From assembly GCA_946699065.1 (NCBI GenBank), contig CAMPDV010000512.1, positions 62,001 through 126,000 on the forward strand: a DNA stretch of 64,000 nucleotides, read 5' to 3'. How positions within the stretch are numbered: the first letter of the stretch is position 1; each line of letters begins with the position of its first letter. This DNA is from Loxodes magnus. Lineage: Eukaryota; Ciliophora; Karyorelictea; Loxodida; Loxodidae. The notes beneath the pieces were generated by a model, which had not been told where the DNA came from, made no database searches, and saw nothing but the letters and a program-made list of their open reading frames with translations. The position numbers and the translations under genes are program-made. Below are positions 39,001 through 54,000 of this stretch, one piece after another.

Positions 39001-42000
39001 AAGATCAGTTAGGTAATTAGGAAAAACTAGAAGTTAGAGAGATTTCTAAGAAAAGTGAGGTAGAAAAGCAAGTAACAGAGTCTGAAGATCAGTTAGGTAA
39101 TTAGACAAAACTAGAAGTTAGAGAGATTTCTAAGAAAAGTGAGGTAGAAAAGCAAGTAACAGAGTCTGAAGATCAGTTAGGTAATTAGCAAGTAAAAACT
39201 AGAAGTTAGAGAGAGATTTCTAAGAAAAGTGAGGTAGAAAAGCAAGTAACAGAGTCTGAAGATCAGTTAGGTAATTAGACAAGTAAAAACTAGAAGTTAG
39301 TTCGAGAGAGATTTCTAAGAAAAGTGAGGTAGAAAAGCAAGTAACAGAGTCTGAAGATCAGTTAGGTAATTAGGAAAAACTAGAAGTTAGAGAGATTTCT
39401 AAGAAAAGTGAGGTAGAAAAGCAAGTAAAAGAGTCTGAAGATCAGTTAGGTAATTAGGAAAAACTAGAAGTTAGAGAGATTTCTAAGAAAAGTGAGGTAG
39501 AAAAGCAAGTAACAGAGTCTGAAGATCAGTTAGGTAATTAGGAAAAACTAGAAGTTAGAGAGATTTCTAAGAAAAGTGAGGTAGAAAAGCAAGTAAAAGA
39601 GTCTGAAGATCAGTTAGGTAATTAGACAAAACTAGAAGTTAGAGAGATTTCTAAGAAAAGTGAGGTAGAAAAGCAAGTAAAAGAGTCTGAAGATCAGTTA
39701 GGTAATTAGACAAAACTAGAAGTTAGAGAGATTTCTAAGAAAAGTGAGGTAGAAAAGCAAGTAACAGAGTCTGAAGATCAGTTAGGTAATTAGACAAAAC
39801 TAGAAGTTAGAGAGAGATTTCTAAGAAAAGTGAGGTAGAAAAGCAAGTAACAGAGTCTGAAGATCAGTTAGGTAATTAGGAAAAGTCTAGAAGTTAGAGA
39901 GATTTCTAAGAAAAGTGAGGTAGAAAAGCAAGTAACAGAGTCTGAAGATCAGTTAGGTAATTAGGAAAAACTAGAAGTTAGAGAGAGATTTCTAAGAAAA
40001 GTGAGGTAGAAAAGCAAGTAAAAGAGTCTGAAGATCAGTTAGGTAATTAGAAAAACTAGAAGTTAGAGAGATTTCTAAGAAAAGTGAGGTAGAAAAGCAA
40101 GTAACAGAGTCTGAAGATCAGTTAGGTAATTAGAAAAACTAGAAGTTAGAGAGAGGTTTCTAAGATTTCTAAAAAGTGAGGTAGAAAAGCAAGCAGAGTC
40201 TGAAGATCAGTTAGGTAATTAGAAAAACTAGAAGTTAGAGAGATTTCTAAGAAAAGTGAGGTAGAAAAGCAAGTAGAGTCTGAAGATCAGTTAGGTAATT
40301 AGGAAAAACTAGAAAAGAGATTTCTAAGAAAAGTGAGGTAGAAAAGCAAGTAGAGTCTGAAGAGTTATTTCTAGAAGTTAGAGAGATTTCTAAGAAAAGT
40401 GAGGTAGAAAAGCAGAGTCTGAAGATCAGTTAGGTAATTAGAAAAACTAGAAGTTAGAGAGAGATTTCTAAGAAAAGTGAGGTAGAAAAGCAAGTAGAGT
40501 CTGAAGATCAGTTAGGTAATTAGCAAAAACTAGAAGTTAGAGAGAGATTTCTAAGAAAAGTGAGGTAGAAAAGCAAGTAACAGAGTCTGAAGATCAGTTA
40601 GGTAATTAGAAAAACTAGAAGTTAGAGAGATTTCTAAGAAAAGTGAGGTAGAAAAGCAAGTAACAGAGTCTGAAGATCAGTTAGGTAATTAGGAAAAACT
40701 AGAAGTTAGAGAGATTTCTAAGAAAAGTGAGGTAGAAAAGCAAGTAAAAGAGTCTGAAGATCAGTTAGGTAATTAGGAAAAACTAGAAGTTAGAGAGATT
40801 TCTAAGAAAAGTGAGGTAGAAAAGCAAGTAACAGAGTCTGAAGATCAGTTAGGTAATTAGGAAAAACTAGAAGTTAGAGAGATTTCTAAGAAAAGTGAGG
40901 TAGAAAAGCAAGTAAAAGAGTCTGAAGATCAGTTAGGTAATTAGACAAAACTAGAAGTTAGAGAGAGATTTCTAAGAAAAGTGAGGTAGAAAAGCAAAAG
41001 AGTCTAGAAGAGTCTGAAGATCAGTTAGGTAATTAGCAAAAACTAGAAGTAGAGATTTCTAAGAAAAGTGAGGTAGAAAACTAGAAGTTAGAGAGATTTC
41101 TAAGAAAAGTGAGGTAGAAAAGCAAGTAAAAGAGTCTGAAGATCAGTTAGGTAATTAGGTAATTAGGAAAAACTAGAAGTAAGAGATTTCTAGAAAAGTG
41201 AGGTAGAAAAGCAAGTAAAACTAGAAGTAGAAAAACTAGAAGTTAGAGAGAGATTTCTAAGAAAAGTGAGGTAGAAAAGCAAGTAACAGAGTCTGAAGAT
41301 CAGTTAGGTAATTAGGAAAAACTAGAAGTTAGAGAGATTTCTAAGAAAAGTGAGGTAGAAAAGCAAGTAACAGAGTCTGAAGATCAGTTAGGTAATTAGG
41401 AAAAACTAGAAGTTAGAGAGAGATTTCTAAGAAAAGTGAGGTAGAAAAGCAAGTAACAGAGTCTGAAGATCAGTTAGGTAATTAGACAAAACTAGAAGTT
41501 AGAGAGAGATTTCTAAGAAAAGTGAGGTAGAAAAGCAAGTAACAGAGTCTGAAGATCAGTTAGGTAATTAGAAAAACTAGAAGTTAGAGAGATTTCTAAG
41601 AAAAGTGAGGTAGAAAAGCAAGTAAAAGAGTCTGAAGATCAGTTAGGTAATTAGGAAAAACTAGAAGTTAGAGAGATTTCTAAGAAAAGTGAGGTAGAAA
41701 AGCAAGTAACAGAGTCTGAAGATCAGTTAGGTAATTAGGAAAAACTAGAAGTTAGAGAGATTTCTAAGAAAAGTGAGGTAGAAAAGCAAGTAAAAGAGTC
41801 TGAAGATCAGTTAGGTAATTAGACAAAACTAGAAGTTAGAGAGAGATTTCTAAGAAAAGTGAGGTAGAAAAGCAAGTAACAGAGTCTGAAGATCAGTTAG
41901 GTAATTAGACAAAACTAGAAGTTAGAGAGATTTCTAAGAAAAGTGAGGTAGAAAAGCAAGTAACAGAGTCTGAAGATCAGTTAGGTAATTAGGAAAAACT

Positions 42001-45000
42001 AGAAGTTAGAGAGAGATTTCTAAGAAAAGTGAGGTAGAAAAGCAAGTAACAGAGTCTGAAGATCAGTTAGGTAATTAGGAAAAACTAGAAGTTAGAGAGA
42101 TTTCTAAGAAAAGTGAGGTAGAAAAGCAAGTAACAGAGTCTGAAGATCAGTTAGGTAATTAGAAAAACTAGAAGTTAGAGAGAGATTTCTAAGAAAAGTG
42201 AGGTAGAAAAGCAAGTAACAGAGTCTGAAGATCAGTTAGGTAATTAGAAAAACTAGAAGTTAGAGAGAGATTTCTAAGAAAAGTGAGGTAGAAAAGCAAG
42301 TAACAGAGTCTGAAGATCAGTTAGGTAATTAGGATTTCTAAGAAAAGTGAGGTAGAAAAGCAAGTAAAAACTAGAAGTTAGAGAGATTTCTAAGAAAAGT
42401 GAGGTAGAAAAGCAAGTGAAATCAGAGTCTGAAGATCAGTTAGGTAATTAGACAAAACTAGAAGTTAGAGAGATTTCTAAGAAAAGTGAGGTAGAAAAGC
42501 AAGTAACAGAGTCTGAAGATCAGTTAGGTAATTAGGAAAAACTAGAAGTTAGAGAGATTTCTAAGAAAAGTGAGGTAGAAAAGCAAGTAAAAGAGTCTGA
42601 AGATCAGTTAGGTAATTAGCAAAAACTAGAAGTTAGAGAGATTTCTAAGAAAAGTGAGGTAGAAAAGCAAGTAACAGAGTCTGAAGATCAGTTAGGTAAT
42701 TAGCAAAAACTAGAAGTTAGAGAGAGATTTCTAAGAAAAGTGAGGTAGAAAAGCAAGTAACAGAGTCTGAAGATCAGTTAGGTAATTAGACAAAACTAGA
42801 AGTTAGAGAGATTTCTAAGAAAAGTGAGGTAGAAAAGCAAGTAACAGAGTCTGAAGATCAGTTAGGTAATTAGGAAAAACTAGAAGTTAGAGAGATTTCT
42901 AAGAAAAGTGAGGTAGAAAAGCAAGTAAAAGAGTCTGAAGATCAGTTAGGTAATTAGACAAAACTAGAAGTTAGAGAGATTTCTAAGAAAAGTGAGGTAG
43001 AAAAGCAAGTAACAGAGTCTGAAGATCAGTTAGGTAATTAGACAAAACTAGAAGTTAGAGAGATTTCTAAGAAAAGTGAGGTAGAAAAGCAAGTAACAGA
43101 GTCTGAAGATCAGTTAGGTAATTAGAAAAACTAGAAGTTAGAGAGAGATTTCTAAGAAAAGTGAGGTAGAAAAGCAAGTAACAGAGTCTGAAGATCAGTT
43201 AGGTAATTAGCAAAAACTAGAAGTTAGAGAGATTTCTAAGAAAAGTGAGGTAGAAAAGCAAGTAACAGAGTCTGAAGATCAGTTAGGTAATTAGACAAAA
43301 CTAGAAGTTAGAGAGAGATTTCTAAGAAAAGTGAGGTAGAAAAGCAAGTAACAGAGTCTGAAGATCAGTTAGGTAATTAGACAAAAACTAGAAGTTAGAG
43401 AGATTTCTAAGAAAAGTGAGGTAGAAAAGCAAGTAACAGAGTCTGAAGATCAGTTAGGTAATTAGACAAAACTAGAAGTTAGAGAGAGATTTCTAAGAAA
43501 AGTGAGGTAGAAAAGCAAGTAAAAGAGTCTGAAGATCAGTTAGGTAATTAGGAAAAACTAGAAGTTAGAGAGATTTCTAAGAAAAGTGAGGTAGAAAAGC
43601 AAGTAACAGAGTCTGAAGATCAGTTAGGTAATTAGAAAAACTAGAAGTTAGAGAGATTTCTAAGAAAAGTGAGGTAGAAAAGCAAGTAAAAGAGTCTGAA
43701 GATCAGTTAGGTAATTAGGAAAAACTAGAAGTTAGAGAGATTTCTAAGAAAAGTGAGGTAGAAAAGCAAGTAACAGAGTCTGAAGATCAGTTAGGTAATT
43801 AGGAAAAACTAGAAGTTAGAGAGATTTCTAAGAAAAGTGAGGTAGAAAAGCAAGTAACAGAGTCTGAAGATCAGTTAGGTAATTAGGAAAAACTAGAAGT
43901 TAGAGAGAGATTTCTAAGAAAAGTGAGGTAGAAAAGCAAGTAACAGAGTCTGAAGATCAGTTAGGTAATTAGCAAAAACTAGAAGTTAGAGAGATTTCTA
44001 AGAAAAGTGAGGTAGAAAAGCAAGTAACAGAGTCTGAAGATCAGTTAGGTAATTAGCAAAAACTAGAAGTTAGAGAGAGATTTCTAAGAAAAGTGAGGTA
44101 GAAAAGCAAGTAACAGAGTCTGAAGATCAGTTAGGTAATTAGCAAAAACTAGAAGTTAGAGAGAGATTTCTAAGAAAAGTGAGGTAGAAAAGCAAGTAAA
44201 GAGAGTCTGAAGATCAGTTAGGTAATTAGACAAAACTAGAAGTTAGAGAGAGATTTCTAAGAAAAGTGAGGTAGAAAAGCAAGTAACAGAGTCTGAAGAT
44301 CAGTTAGGTAATTAGCAAAAACTAGAAGTTAGAGAGATTTCTAAGAAAAGTGAGGTAGAAAAGCAAGTAACAGAGTCTGAAGATCAGTTAGGTAATTAGA
44401 CAAAACTAGAAGTTAGAGAGAGATTTCTAAGAAAAGTGAGGTAGAAAAGCAAGTAACAGAGTCTGAAGATCAGTTAGGTAATTAGCAAAAACTAGAAGTT
44501 AGAGAGATTTCTAAGAAAAGTGAGGTAGAAAAGCAAGTAACAGAGTCTGAAGATCAGTTAGGTAATTAGCAAAAACTAGAAGTTAGAGAGAGATTTCTAA
44601 GAAAAGTGAGGTAGAAAAGCAAGTAAAAGAGTCTGAAGATCAGTTAGGTAATTAGGAAAAACTAGAAGTTAGAGAGATTTCTAAGAAAAGTGAGGTAGAA
44701 AAGCAAGTAACAGAGTCTGAAGATCAGTTAGGTAATTAGCAAAAACTAGAAGTTAGAGAGAGATTTCTAAGAAAAGTGAGGTAGAAAAGCAAGTAACAGA
44801 GTCTGAAGATCAGTTAGGTAATTAGGAAAAACTAGAAGTTAGAGAGATTTCTAAGAAAAGTGAGGTAGAAAAGCAAGTAACAGAGTCTGAAGATCAGTTA
44901 GGTAATTAGAAAAACTAGAAGTTAGAGAGATTTCTAAGAAAAGTGAGGTAGAAAAGCAAGTAACAGAGTCTGAAGATCAGTTAGGTAATTAGACAAAACT

Positions 45001-48000
45001 AGAAGTTAGAGAGAGATTTCTAAGAAAAGTGAGGTAGAAAAGCAAGTAACAGAGTCTGAAGATCAGTTAGGTAATTAGACAAAACTAGAAGTTAGAGAGA
45101 TTTCTAAGAAAAGTGAGGTAGAAAAGCAAGTAACAGAGTCTGAAGATCAGTTAGGTAATTAGACAAAACTAGAAGTTAGAGAGAGATTTCTAAGAAAAGT
45201 GAGGTAGAAAAGCAAGTAAAAGAGTCTGAAGATCAGTTAGGTAATTAGAAAAACTAGAAGTTAGAGAGATTTCTAAGAAAAGTGAGGTAGAAAAGCAAGT
45301 AACAGAGTCTGAAGATCAGTTAGGTAATTAGGAAAAACTAGAAGTTAGAGAGATTTCTAAGAAAAGTGAGGTAGAAAAGCAAGTAACAGAGTCTGAAGAT
45401 CAGTTAGGTAATTAGAAAAACTAGAAGTTAGAGAGAGATTTCTAAGAAAAGTGAGGTAGAAAAGCAAGTAACAGAGTCTGAAGATCAGTTAGGTAATTAG
45501 ACAAAAACTAGAAGTTAGAGAGAGATTTCTAAGAAAAGTGAGGTAGAAAAGCAAGTAACAGAGTCTGAAGATCAGTTAGGTAATTAGAAAAACTAGAAGT
45601 TAGAGAGATTTCTAAGAAAAGTGAGGTAGAAAAGCAAGTAAAAGAGTCTGAAGATCAGTTAGGTAATTAGAAAAACTAGAAGTTAGAGAGATTTCTAAGA
45701 AAAGTGAGGTAGAAAAGCAAGTAACAGAGTCTGAAGATCAGTTAGGTAATTAGGAAAAACTAGAAGTTAGAGAGATTTCTAAGAAAAGTGAGGTAGAAAA
45801 GCAAGTAAAAGAGTCTGAAGATCAGTTAGGTAATTAGGTAGAGCAAAACTAGAAGTTAGAAGTTAGAGAGATTTCTAAGAAAAGTGAGGTAGAAAAGCAA
45901 GTAACAGAGTCTGAAGATCAGTTAGGTAATTAGACAAAACTAGAAGTTAGAGAGAGATTTCTAAGAAAAGTGAGGTAGAAAAGCAAGTAAAAGAGTCTGA
46001 AGATCAGTTAGGTAATTAGAAAAACTAGAAGTTAGAGAGATTTCTAAGAAAAGTGAGGTAGAAAAGCAAGTAACAGAGTCTGAAGATCAGTTAGGTAATT
46101 AGAAAAACTAGAAGTTAGAGAGATTTCTAAGAAAAGTGAGGTAGAAAAGCAAGTAAAAGAGTCTGAAGATCAGTTAGGTAATTAGCAAAAACTAGAAGTT
46201 AGAGAGATTTCTAAGAAAAGTGAGGTAGAAAAGCAAGTAAAAGAGTCTGAAGATCAGTTAGGTAATTAGGAAAAACTAGAAGTTAGAGAGAGATTTCTAA
46301 GAAAAGTGAGGTAGAAAAGCAAGTAACAGAGTCTGAAGATCAGTTAGGTAATTAGACAAAACTAGAAGTTAGAGAGATTTCTAAGAAAAGTGAGGTAGAA
46401 AAGCAAGTAAAAGAGTCTGAAGATCAGTTAGGTAATTAGGAAAAACTAGAAGTTAGAGAGATTTCTAAGAAAAGTGAGGTAGAAAAGCAAGTAACAGAGT
46501 CTGAAGATCAGTTAGGTAATTAGGAAAAACTAGAAGTTAGAGAGATTTCTAAGAAAAGTGAGGTAGAAAAGCAAGTAAAAGAGTCTGAAGATCAGTTAGG
46601 TAATTAGCAAAAACTAGAAGTTAGAGAGAGATTTCTAAGAAAAGTGAGGTAGAAAAGCAAGTAAAAGAGTCTGAAGATCAGTTAGGTAATTAGAAAAACT
46701 AGAAGTTAGAGAGATTTCTAAGAAAAGTGAGGTAGAAAAGCAAGTAACAGAGTCTGAAGATCAGTTAGGTAATTAGACAAAACTAGAAGTTAGAGAGAGA
46801 TTTCTAAGAAAAGTGAGGTAGAAAAGCAAGTAACAGAGTCTGAAGATCAGTTAGGTAATTAGGACAAAACTAGAAGTTAGAGAGATTTCTAAGAAAAGTG
46901 AGGTAGAAAAGCAAGTAACAGAGTCTGAAGATCAGTTAGGTAATTAGCAAAAACTAGAAGTTAGAGAGATTTCTAAGAAAAGTGAGGTAGAAAAGCAAGT
47001 AACAGAGTCTGAAGATCAGTTAGGTAATTAGACAAAACTAGAAGTTAGAGAGAGATTTCTAAGAAAAGTGAGGTAGAAAAGCAAGTAACAGAGTCTGAAG
47101 ATCAGTTAGGTAATTAGACAAAACTAGAAGTTAGAGAGAGATTTCTAAGAAAAGTGAGGTAGAAAAGCAAGTAAAAGAGTCTGAAGATCAGTTAGGTAAT
47201 TAGGAAAAACTAGAAGTTAGAGAGATTTCTAAGAAAAGTGAGGTAGAAAAGCAAGTAACAGAGTCTGAAGATCAGTTAGGTAATTAGACAAAACTAGAAG
47301 TTAGAGAGATTTCTAAGAAAAGTGAGGTAGAAAAGCAAGTAACAGAGTCTGAAGATCAGTTAGGTAATTAGACAAAACTAGAAGTTAGAGAGAGATTTCT
47401 AAGAAAAGTGAGGTAGAAAAGCAAGTAAAAGAGTCTGAAGATCAGTTAGGTAATTAGAAAAACTAGAAGTTAGAGAGATTTCTAAGAAAAGTGAGGTAGA
47501 AAAGCAAGTAACAGAGTCTGAAGATCAGTTAGGTAATTAGAAAAACTAGAAGTTAGAGAGAGATTTCTAAGAAAAGTGAGGTAGAAAAGCAAGTAACAGA
47601 GTCTGAAGATCAGTTAGGTAATTAGGAAAAACTAGAAGTTAGAGAGATTTCTAAGAAAAGTGAGGTAGAAAAGCAAGTAACAGAGTCTGAAGATCAGTTA
47701 GGTAATTAGGAAAAACTAGAAGTTAGAGAGAGATTTCTAAGAAAAGTGAGGTAGAAAAGCAAGTAACAGAGTCTGAAGATCAGTTAGGTAATTAGAAAAA
47801 CTAGAAGTTAGAGAGATTTCTAAGAAAAGTGAGGTAGAAAAGCAAGTAAAAGAGTCTGAAGATCAGTTAGGTAATTAGAAAAACTAGAAGTTAGAGAGAT
47901 TTCTAAGAAAAGTGAGGTAGAAAAGCAAGTAACAGAGTCTGAAGATCAGTTAGGTAATTAGAAAAACTAGAAGTTAGAGAGATTTCTAAGAAAAGTGAGG

Positions 48001-51000
48001 TAGAAAAGCAAGTAAAAGAGTCTGAAGATCAGTTAGGTAATTAGACAAAACTAGAAGTTAGAGAGATTTCTAAGAAAAGTGAGGTAGAAAAGCAAGTAAA
48101 CAGAGTCTGAAGATCAGTTAGGTAATTAGGAAAAACTAGAAGTTAGAGAGAGATTTCTAAGAAAAGTGAGGTAGAAAAGCAAGTAAAAGAGTCTGAAGAT
48201 CAGTTAGGTAATTAGACAAAACTAGAAGTTAGAGAGATTTCTAAGAAAAGTGAGGTAGAAAAGCAAGTAAAAGAGTCTGAAGATCAGTTAGGTAATTAGA
48301 AAAACTAGAAGTTAGAGAGAGATTTCTAAGAAAAGTGAGGTAGAAAAGCAAGTAAAAGAGTCTGAAGATCAGTTAGGTAATTAGCAAAAACTAGAAGTTA
48401 GAGAGATTTCTAAGAAAAGTGAGGTAGAAAAGCAAGTAACAGAGTCTGAAGATCAGTTAGGTAATTAGAAAAACTAGAAGTTAGAGAGATTTCTAAGAAA
48501 AGTGAGGTAGAAAAGCAAGTAAAAGAGTCTGAAGATCAGTTAGGTAATTAGACAAAACTAGAAGTTAGAGAGATTTCTAAGAAAAGTGAGGTAGAAAAGC
48601 AAGTAACAGAGTCTGAAGATCAGTTAGGTAATTAGACAAAACTAGAAGTTTAGAGAGAGATTTCTAAGAAAAGTGAGGTAGAAAAGCAAGTAACAGAGTC
48701 TGAAGATCAGTTAGGTAATTAGAAAAACTAGAAGTTAGAGAGAGATTTCTAAGAAAAGTGAGGTAGAAAAGCAAGTAAAAGAGTCTGAAGATCAGTTAGG
48801 TAATTAGGAAAAACTAGAAGTTAGAGAGATTTCTAAGAAAAGTGAGGTAGAAAAGCAAGTAACAGAGTCTGAAGATCAGTTAGGTAATTAGCAAAAACTA
48901 GAAGTTAGAGAGAGATTTCTAAGAAAAGTGAGGTAGAAAAGCAAGTAACAGAGTCTGAAGATCAGTTAGGTAATTAGGAAAAACTAGAAGTTAGAGAGAT
49001 TTCTAAGAAAAGTGAGGTAGAAAAGCAAGTAACAGAGTCTGAAGATCAGTTTAGGTAATTAGAAAAACTAGAAGTTAGAGAGATTTCTAAGAAAAGTGAG
49101 GTAGAAAAGCAAGTAACAGAGTCTGAAGATCAGTTAGGTAATTAGACAAAACTAGAAGTTAGAGAGAGATTTCTAAGAAAAGTGAGGTAGAAAAGCAAGT
49201 AACAGAGTCTGAAGATCAGTTAGGTAATTAGACAAAACTAGAAGTTAGAGAGATTTCTAAGAAAAGTGAGGTAGAAAAGCAAGTACAGAGTCTGAAGATC
49301 AGTTAGGTAATTAGGAAAAACTAGAAGTTAGAGAGATTTCTAAGAAAAGTGAGGTAGAAAAGCAAGTAACAGAGTCTGAAGATCAGTTAGGTAATTAGAC
49401 AAAACTAGAAGTTAGAGAGATTTCTAAGAAAAGTGAGGTAGAAAAGCAAGTAAAAGAGTCTGAAGATCAGTTAGGTAATTAGCAAAAACTAGAAGTTAGA
49501 GAGATTTCTAAGAAAAGTGAGGTAGAAAAGCAAGTAAAAGAGTCTGAAGATCAGTTAGGTAATTAGGAAAAACTAGAAGTTAGAGAGATTTCTAAGAAAA
49601 GTGAGGTAGAAAAGCAAGTAACAGAGTCTGAAGATCAGTTAGGTAATTAGCAAAAACTAGAAGTTAGAGAGATTTCTAAGAAAAGTGAGGTAGAAAAGCA
49701 AGTAAAAGAGTCTGAAGATCAGTTAGGTAATTAGGAAAAACTAGAAGTTAGAGAGATTTCTAAGAAAAGTGAGGTAGAAAAGCAAGTAAAAGAGTCTGAA
49801 GATCAGTTAGGTAATTAGACAAAACTAGAAGTTAGAGAGATTTCTAAGAAAAGTGAGGTAGAAAAGCAAGTAACAGAGTCTGAAGATCAGTTAGGTAATT
49901 AGCAAAAACTAGAAGTTAGAGAGATTTCTAAGAAAAGTGAGGTAGAAAAGCAAGTAACAGAGTCTGAAGATCAGTTAGGTAATTAGCAAAAACTAGAAGT
50001 TAGAGAGAGATTTCTAAGAAAAGTGAGGTAGAAAAGCAAGTAACAGAGTCTGAAGATCAGTTAGGTAATTAGAAAAACTAGAAGTTAGAGAGATTTCTAA
50101 GAAAAGTGAGGTAGAAAAGCAAGTAAAAGAGTCTGAAGATCAGTTAGGTAATTAGACAAAACTAGAAGTTTGAGAGATTTCTAAGAAAAGTGAGGTAGAA
50201 AAGCAAGTAACAGAGTCTGAAGATCAGTTAGGTAATTAGACAAAACAAGAAGTTAGAGAGATTTCTAAGAAAAGTGAGGTAGAAAAGCAAGTAGCAGAGT
50301 CTGAAGATCAGTTTAGGTAATTAGCAAAAACTAGAAGTTAGAGAGATTTCTAAGAAAAGTGAGGTAGAAAAGCAAGTAAAAGAGTCTGAAGATCAGTTAG
50401 GTAATTAGCAAAAACTAGAAGTTAGAGAGAGATTTCTAAGAAAAGTGAGGTAGAAAAGCAAGTAACAGAGTCTGAAGATCAGTTAGGTAATTAGACAAAA
50501 CTAGAAGTTAGAGAGATTTCTAAGAAAAGTGAGGTAGAAAAGCAAGTAACAGAGTCTGAAGATCAGTTAGGTAATTAGGAAAAACTAGAAGTTAGAGAGA
50601 TTTCTAAGAAAAGTGAGGTAGAAAAGCAAGTAAAAGAGTCTGAAGATCAGTTTAGGTAATTAGACAAAACTAGAAGTTAGAGAGATTTCTAAGAAAAGTG
50701 AGGTAGAAAAGCAAGTAAAAGAGTCTGAAGATCAGTTAGGTAATTAGCAAAAACTAGAAGTTAGAGAGAGATTTCTAAGAAAAGTGAGGTAGAAAAGCAA
50801 GTAACAGAGTCTGAAGATCAGTTAGGTAATTAGACAAAACTAGAAGTTAGAGAGATTTCTAAGAAAAGTGAGGTAGAAAAGCAAGTAACAGAGTCTGAAG
50901 ATCAGTTAGGTAATTAGCAAAAACTAGAAGTTAGAGAGCTTTCTAAGAAAAGTGAGGTAGAAAAGCAAGTAACAGAGTCTGAAGATCAGTTAGGTAATTA

Positions 51001-54000
51001 GACAAAACTAGAAGTTAGAGAGATTTCTAAGAAAAGTGAGGTAGAAAAGCAAGTAAAAGAGTCTGAAGATCAGTTAGGTAATTAGCAAAAACTAGAAGTT
51101 AGAGAGAGATTTCTAAGAAAAGTGAGGTAGAAAAGCAAGTAACAGAGTCTGAAGATCAGTTAGGTAATTAGACAAAACTAGAAGTTAGAGAGATTTCTAA
51201 GAAAAGTGAGGTAGAAAAGCAAGTAAAAGAGTCTGAAGATCAGTTAGGTAATTAGCAAAAACTAGAAGTTAGAGAGAGATTTCTAAGAAAAGTGAGGTAG
51301 AAAAGCAAGTAACAGAGTCTGAAGATCAGTTAGGTAATTAGACAAAACTAGAAGTTAGAGAGATTTCTAAGAAAAGTGAGGTAGAAAAGCAAGTAAAAGA
51401 GTCTGAAGATCAGTTAGGTAATTAGACAAAACTAGAAGTTAGAGAGATTTCTAAGAAAAGTGAGGTAGAAAAGCAAGTAAAAGAGTCTGAAGATCAGTTA
51501 GGTAATTAGGAAAAACTAGAAGTTAGAGAGAGATTTCTAAGAAAAGTGAGGTAGAAAAGCAAGTAAAAGAGTCTGAAGATCATTAGGTAATTAGGAAAAA
51601 CTAGAAGTTAGAGAGATTTCTAAGAAAAGTGAGGTAGAAAAGCAAGTAAAAGAGTCTGAAGATCAGTTAGGTAATTAGACAAAACTAGAAGTTAGAGAGA
51701 TTTCTAAGAAAAGTGAGGTAGAAAAGCAAGTAGCAGAGTCTGAAGATCAGTTTAGGTAATTAGCAAAACTAGAAGTTAGAGAGATTTCTAAGAAAAGTGA
51801 GGTAGAAAAGCAAGTAACAGAGTCTGAAGATCAGTTAGGTAATTAGCAAAAACTAGAAGTTAGAGAGAGATTTCTAAGAAAAGTGAGGTAGAAAAGCAAG
51901 TAAAAGAGTCTGAAGATCAGTTAGGTAATTAGACAAAACTAGAAGTTAGAGAGATTTCTAAGAAAAGTGAGGTAGAAAAGCAAGTAGCAGAGTCTGAAGA
52001 TCAGTTTAGGTAATTAGCAAAAACTAGAAGTTAGAGAGATTTCTAAGAAAAGTGAGGTAGAAAAGCAAGTAAAAGAGTCTGAAGATCAGTTAGGTAATTA
52101 GGAAAAACTAGAAGTTAGAGAGATTTCTAAGAAAAGTGAGGTAGAAAAGCAAGTAAAAGAGTCTGAAGATCAGTTAGGTAATTAGACAAAACTAGAAGTT
52201 AGAGAGATTTCTAAGAAAAGTGAGGTAGAAAAGCAAGTAGCAGAGTCTGAAGATCAGTTTAGGTAATTAGCAAAAACTAGAAGTTAGGTTTCTAGAAGTT
52301 AGAGAGATTTCTAAGAAAAGTGAGGTAGAAAAGCAAGTAACAGAGTCTGAAGATCAGTTAGGTAATTAGCAAAAACTAGAAGTTAGAGAGAGATTTCTAA
52401 GAAAAGTGAGGTAGAAAAGCAAGTAAAAGAGTCTGAAGATCAGTTAGGTAATTAGACAAAACTAGAAGTTAGAGAGATTTCTAAGAAAAGTGAGGTAGAA
52501 AAGCAAGTAGCAGAGTCTGAAGATCAGTTTAGGTAATTAGCAAAAACTAGAAGTTAGAGAGATTTCTAAGAAAAGTGAGGTAGAAAAGCAAGTAAAAGAG
52601 TCTGAAGATCAGTTAGGTAATTAGCAAAAACTAGAAGTTAGAGAGATTTCTAAGAAAAGTGAGGTAGAAAAGCAAGTAAAAGAGTCTGAAGATCAGTTAG
52701 GTAATTAGACAAAACTAGAAGTTAGAGAGATTTCTAAGAAAAGTGAGGTAGAAAAGCAAGTAACAGAGTCTGAAGATCAGTTAGGTAATTAGCAAAAACT
52801 AGAAGTTAGAGAGATTTCTAAGAAAAGTGAGGTAGAAAAGCAAGTAAAAGAGTCTGAAGATCAGTTAGTTAATTAGACAAAACTAGAAGTTAGAGAGATT
52901 TCTAAGAAAAGTGAGGTAGAAAAGCAAGTAACAGAGTCTGAAGATCAGTTAGGTAATTAGCAAAAACTAGAAGTTAGAGAGATTTCTAAGAAAAGTGAGG
53001 TAGAAAAGCAAGTAACAGAGTCTGAAGATCAGTTAGGTAATTAGACAAAACTAGAAGTTAGAGAGATTTCTAAGAAAAGTGAGGTAGAAAAGCAAGTAAA
53101 AGAGTCTGAAGATCAGTTAGGTAATTAGACAAAACTAGAAGTTAGAGAGATTTCTAAGAAAAGTGAGGTAGAAAAGCAAGTAAAAGAGTCTGATGATCAG
53201 TTAGGTAATTAGCAAAAACTAGAAGTTAGAGAGATTTCTAATAAAAGTGAGGTAGAAAAGCAAGTAAAAGAGTCTGAAGATCAGTTAGGTAATTAGCAAA
53301 AACTAGAAGTTAGAGAGATTTCTAAGAAAAGTGAGGTAGAAAAGCAAGTAACAGAGTCTGAAGATCAGTTAGGTAATTAGACAAAACTAGAAGTTAGAGA
53401 GATTTCTAAGAAAAGTGAGGTAGAAAAGCAAGTAAAAGAGTCTGAAGATCAGTTAGGTAATTAGACAAAACTAGAAGTTAGAGAGATTTCTAAGAAAAGT
53501 GAGGTAGAAAAGCAAGTAACAGAGTCTGAAGATCAGTTAGGTAATTAGACAAAACTAGAAGTTAGAGAGATTTCTAAGAAAAGTGAGGTAGAAAAGCAAG
53601 TAAAAGAGTCTGATGATCAGTTAGGTAATTAGGAAAAACTAGAAGTTAGAGAGATTTCTAAGAAAAGTGAGGTAGAAAAGCAAGTAACAGAGTCTGAAGA
53701 TCAGTTAGGTAATTAGGAAAAACTAGAAGTTAGAGAGATTTCTAAGAAAAGTGAGGTAGAAAAGCAAGTAAAAGAGTCTGAAGATCAGTTAGGTAATTAG
53801 ACAAATAGAGAGATTTCTACTAGAAAAGAGATTTCTAAGAGTGAGGTAGAAAAGCAAGTAACAGAGTCTGAAGATCAGTTAGGTAATTAGCAAAAACTAG
53901 AAGTTAGAGAGATTTCTAAGAAAAGTGAGGTAGAAAAGCAAGTAACAGAGTCTGAAGATCAGTTAGGTAATTATCAAAAACTAGAAGTTAGAGAGATTTC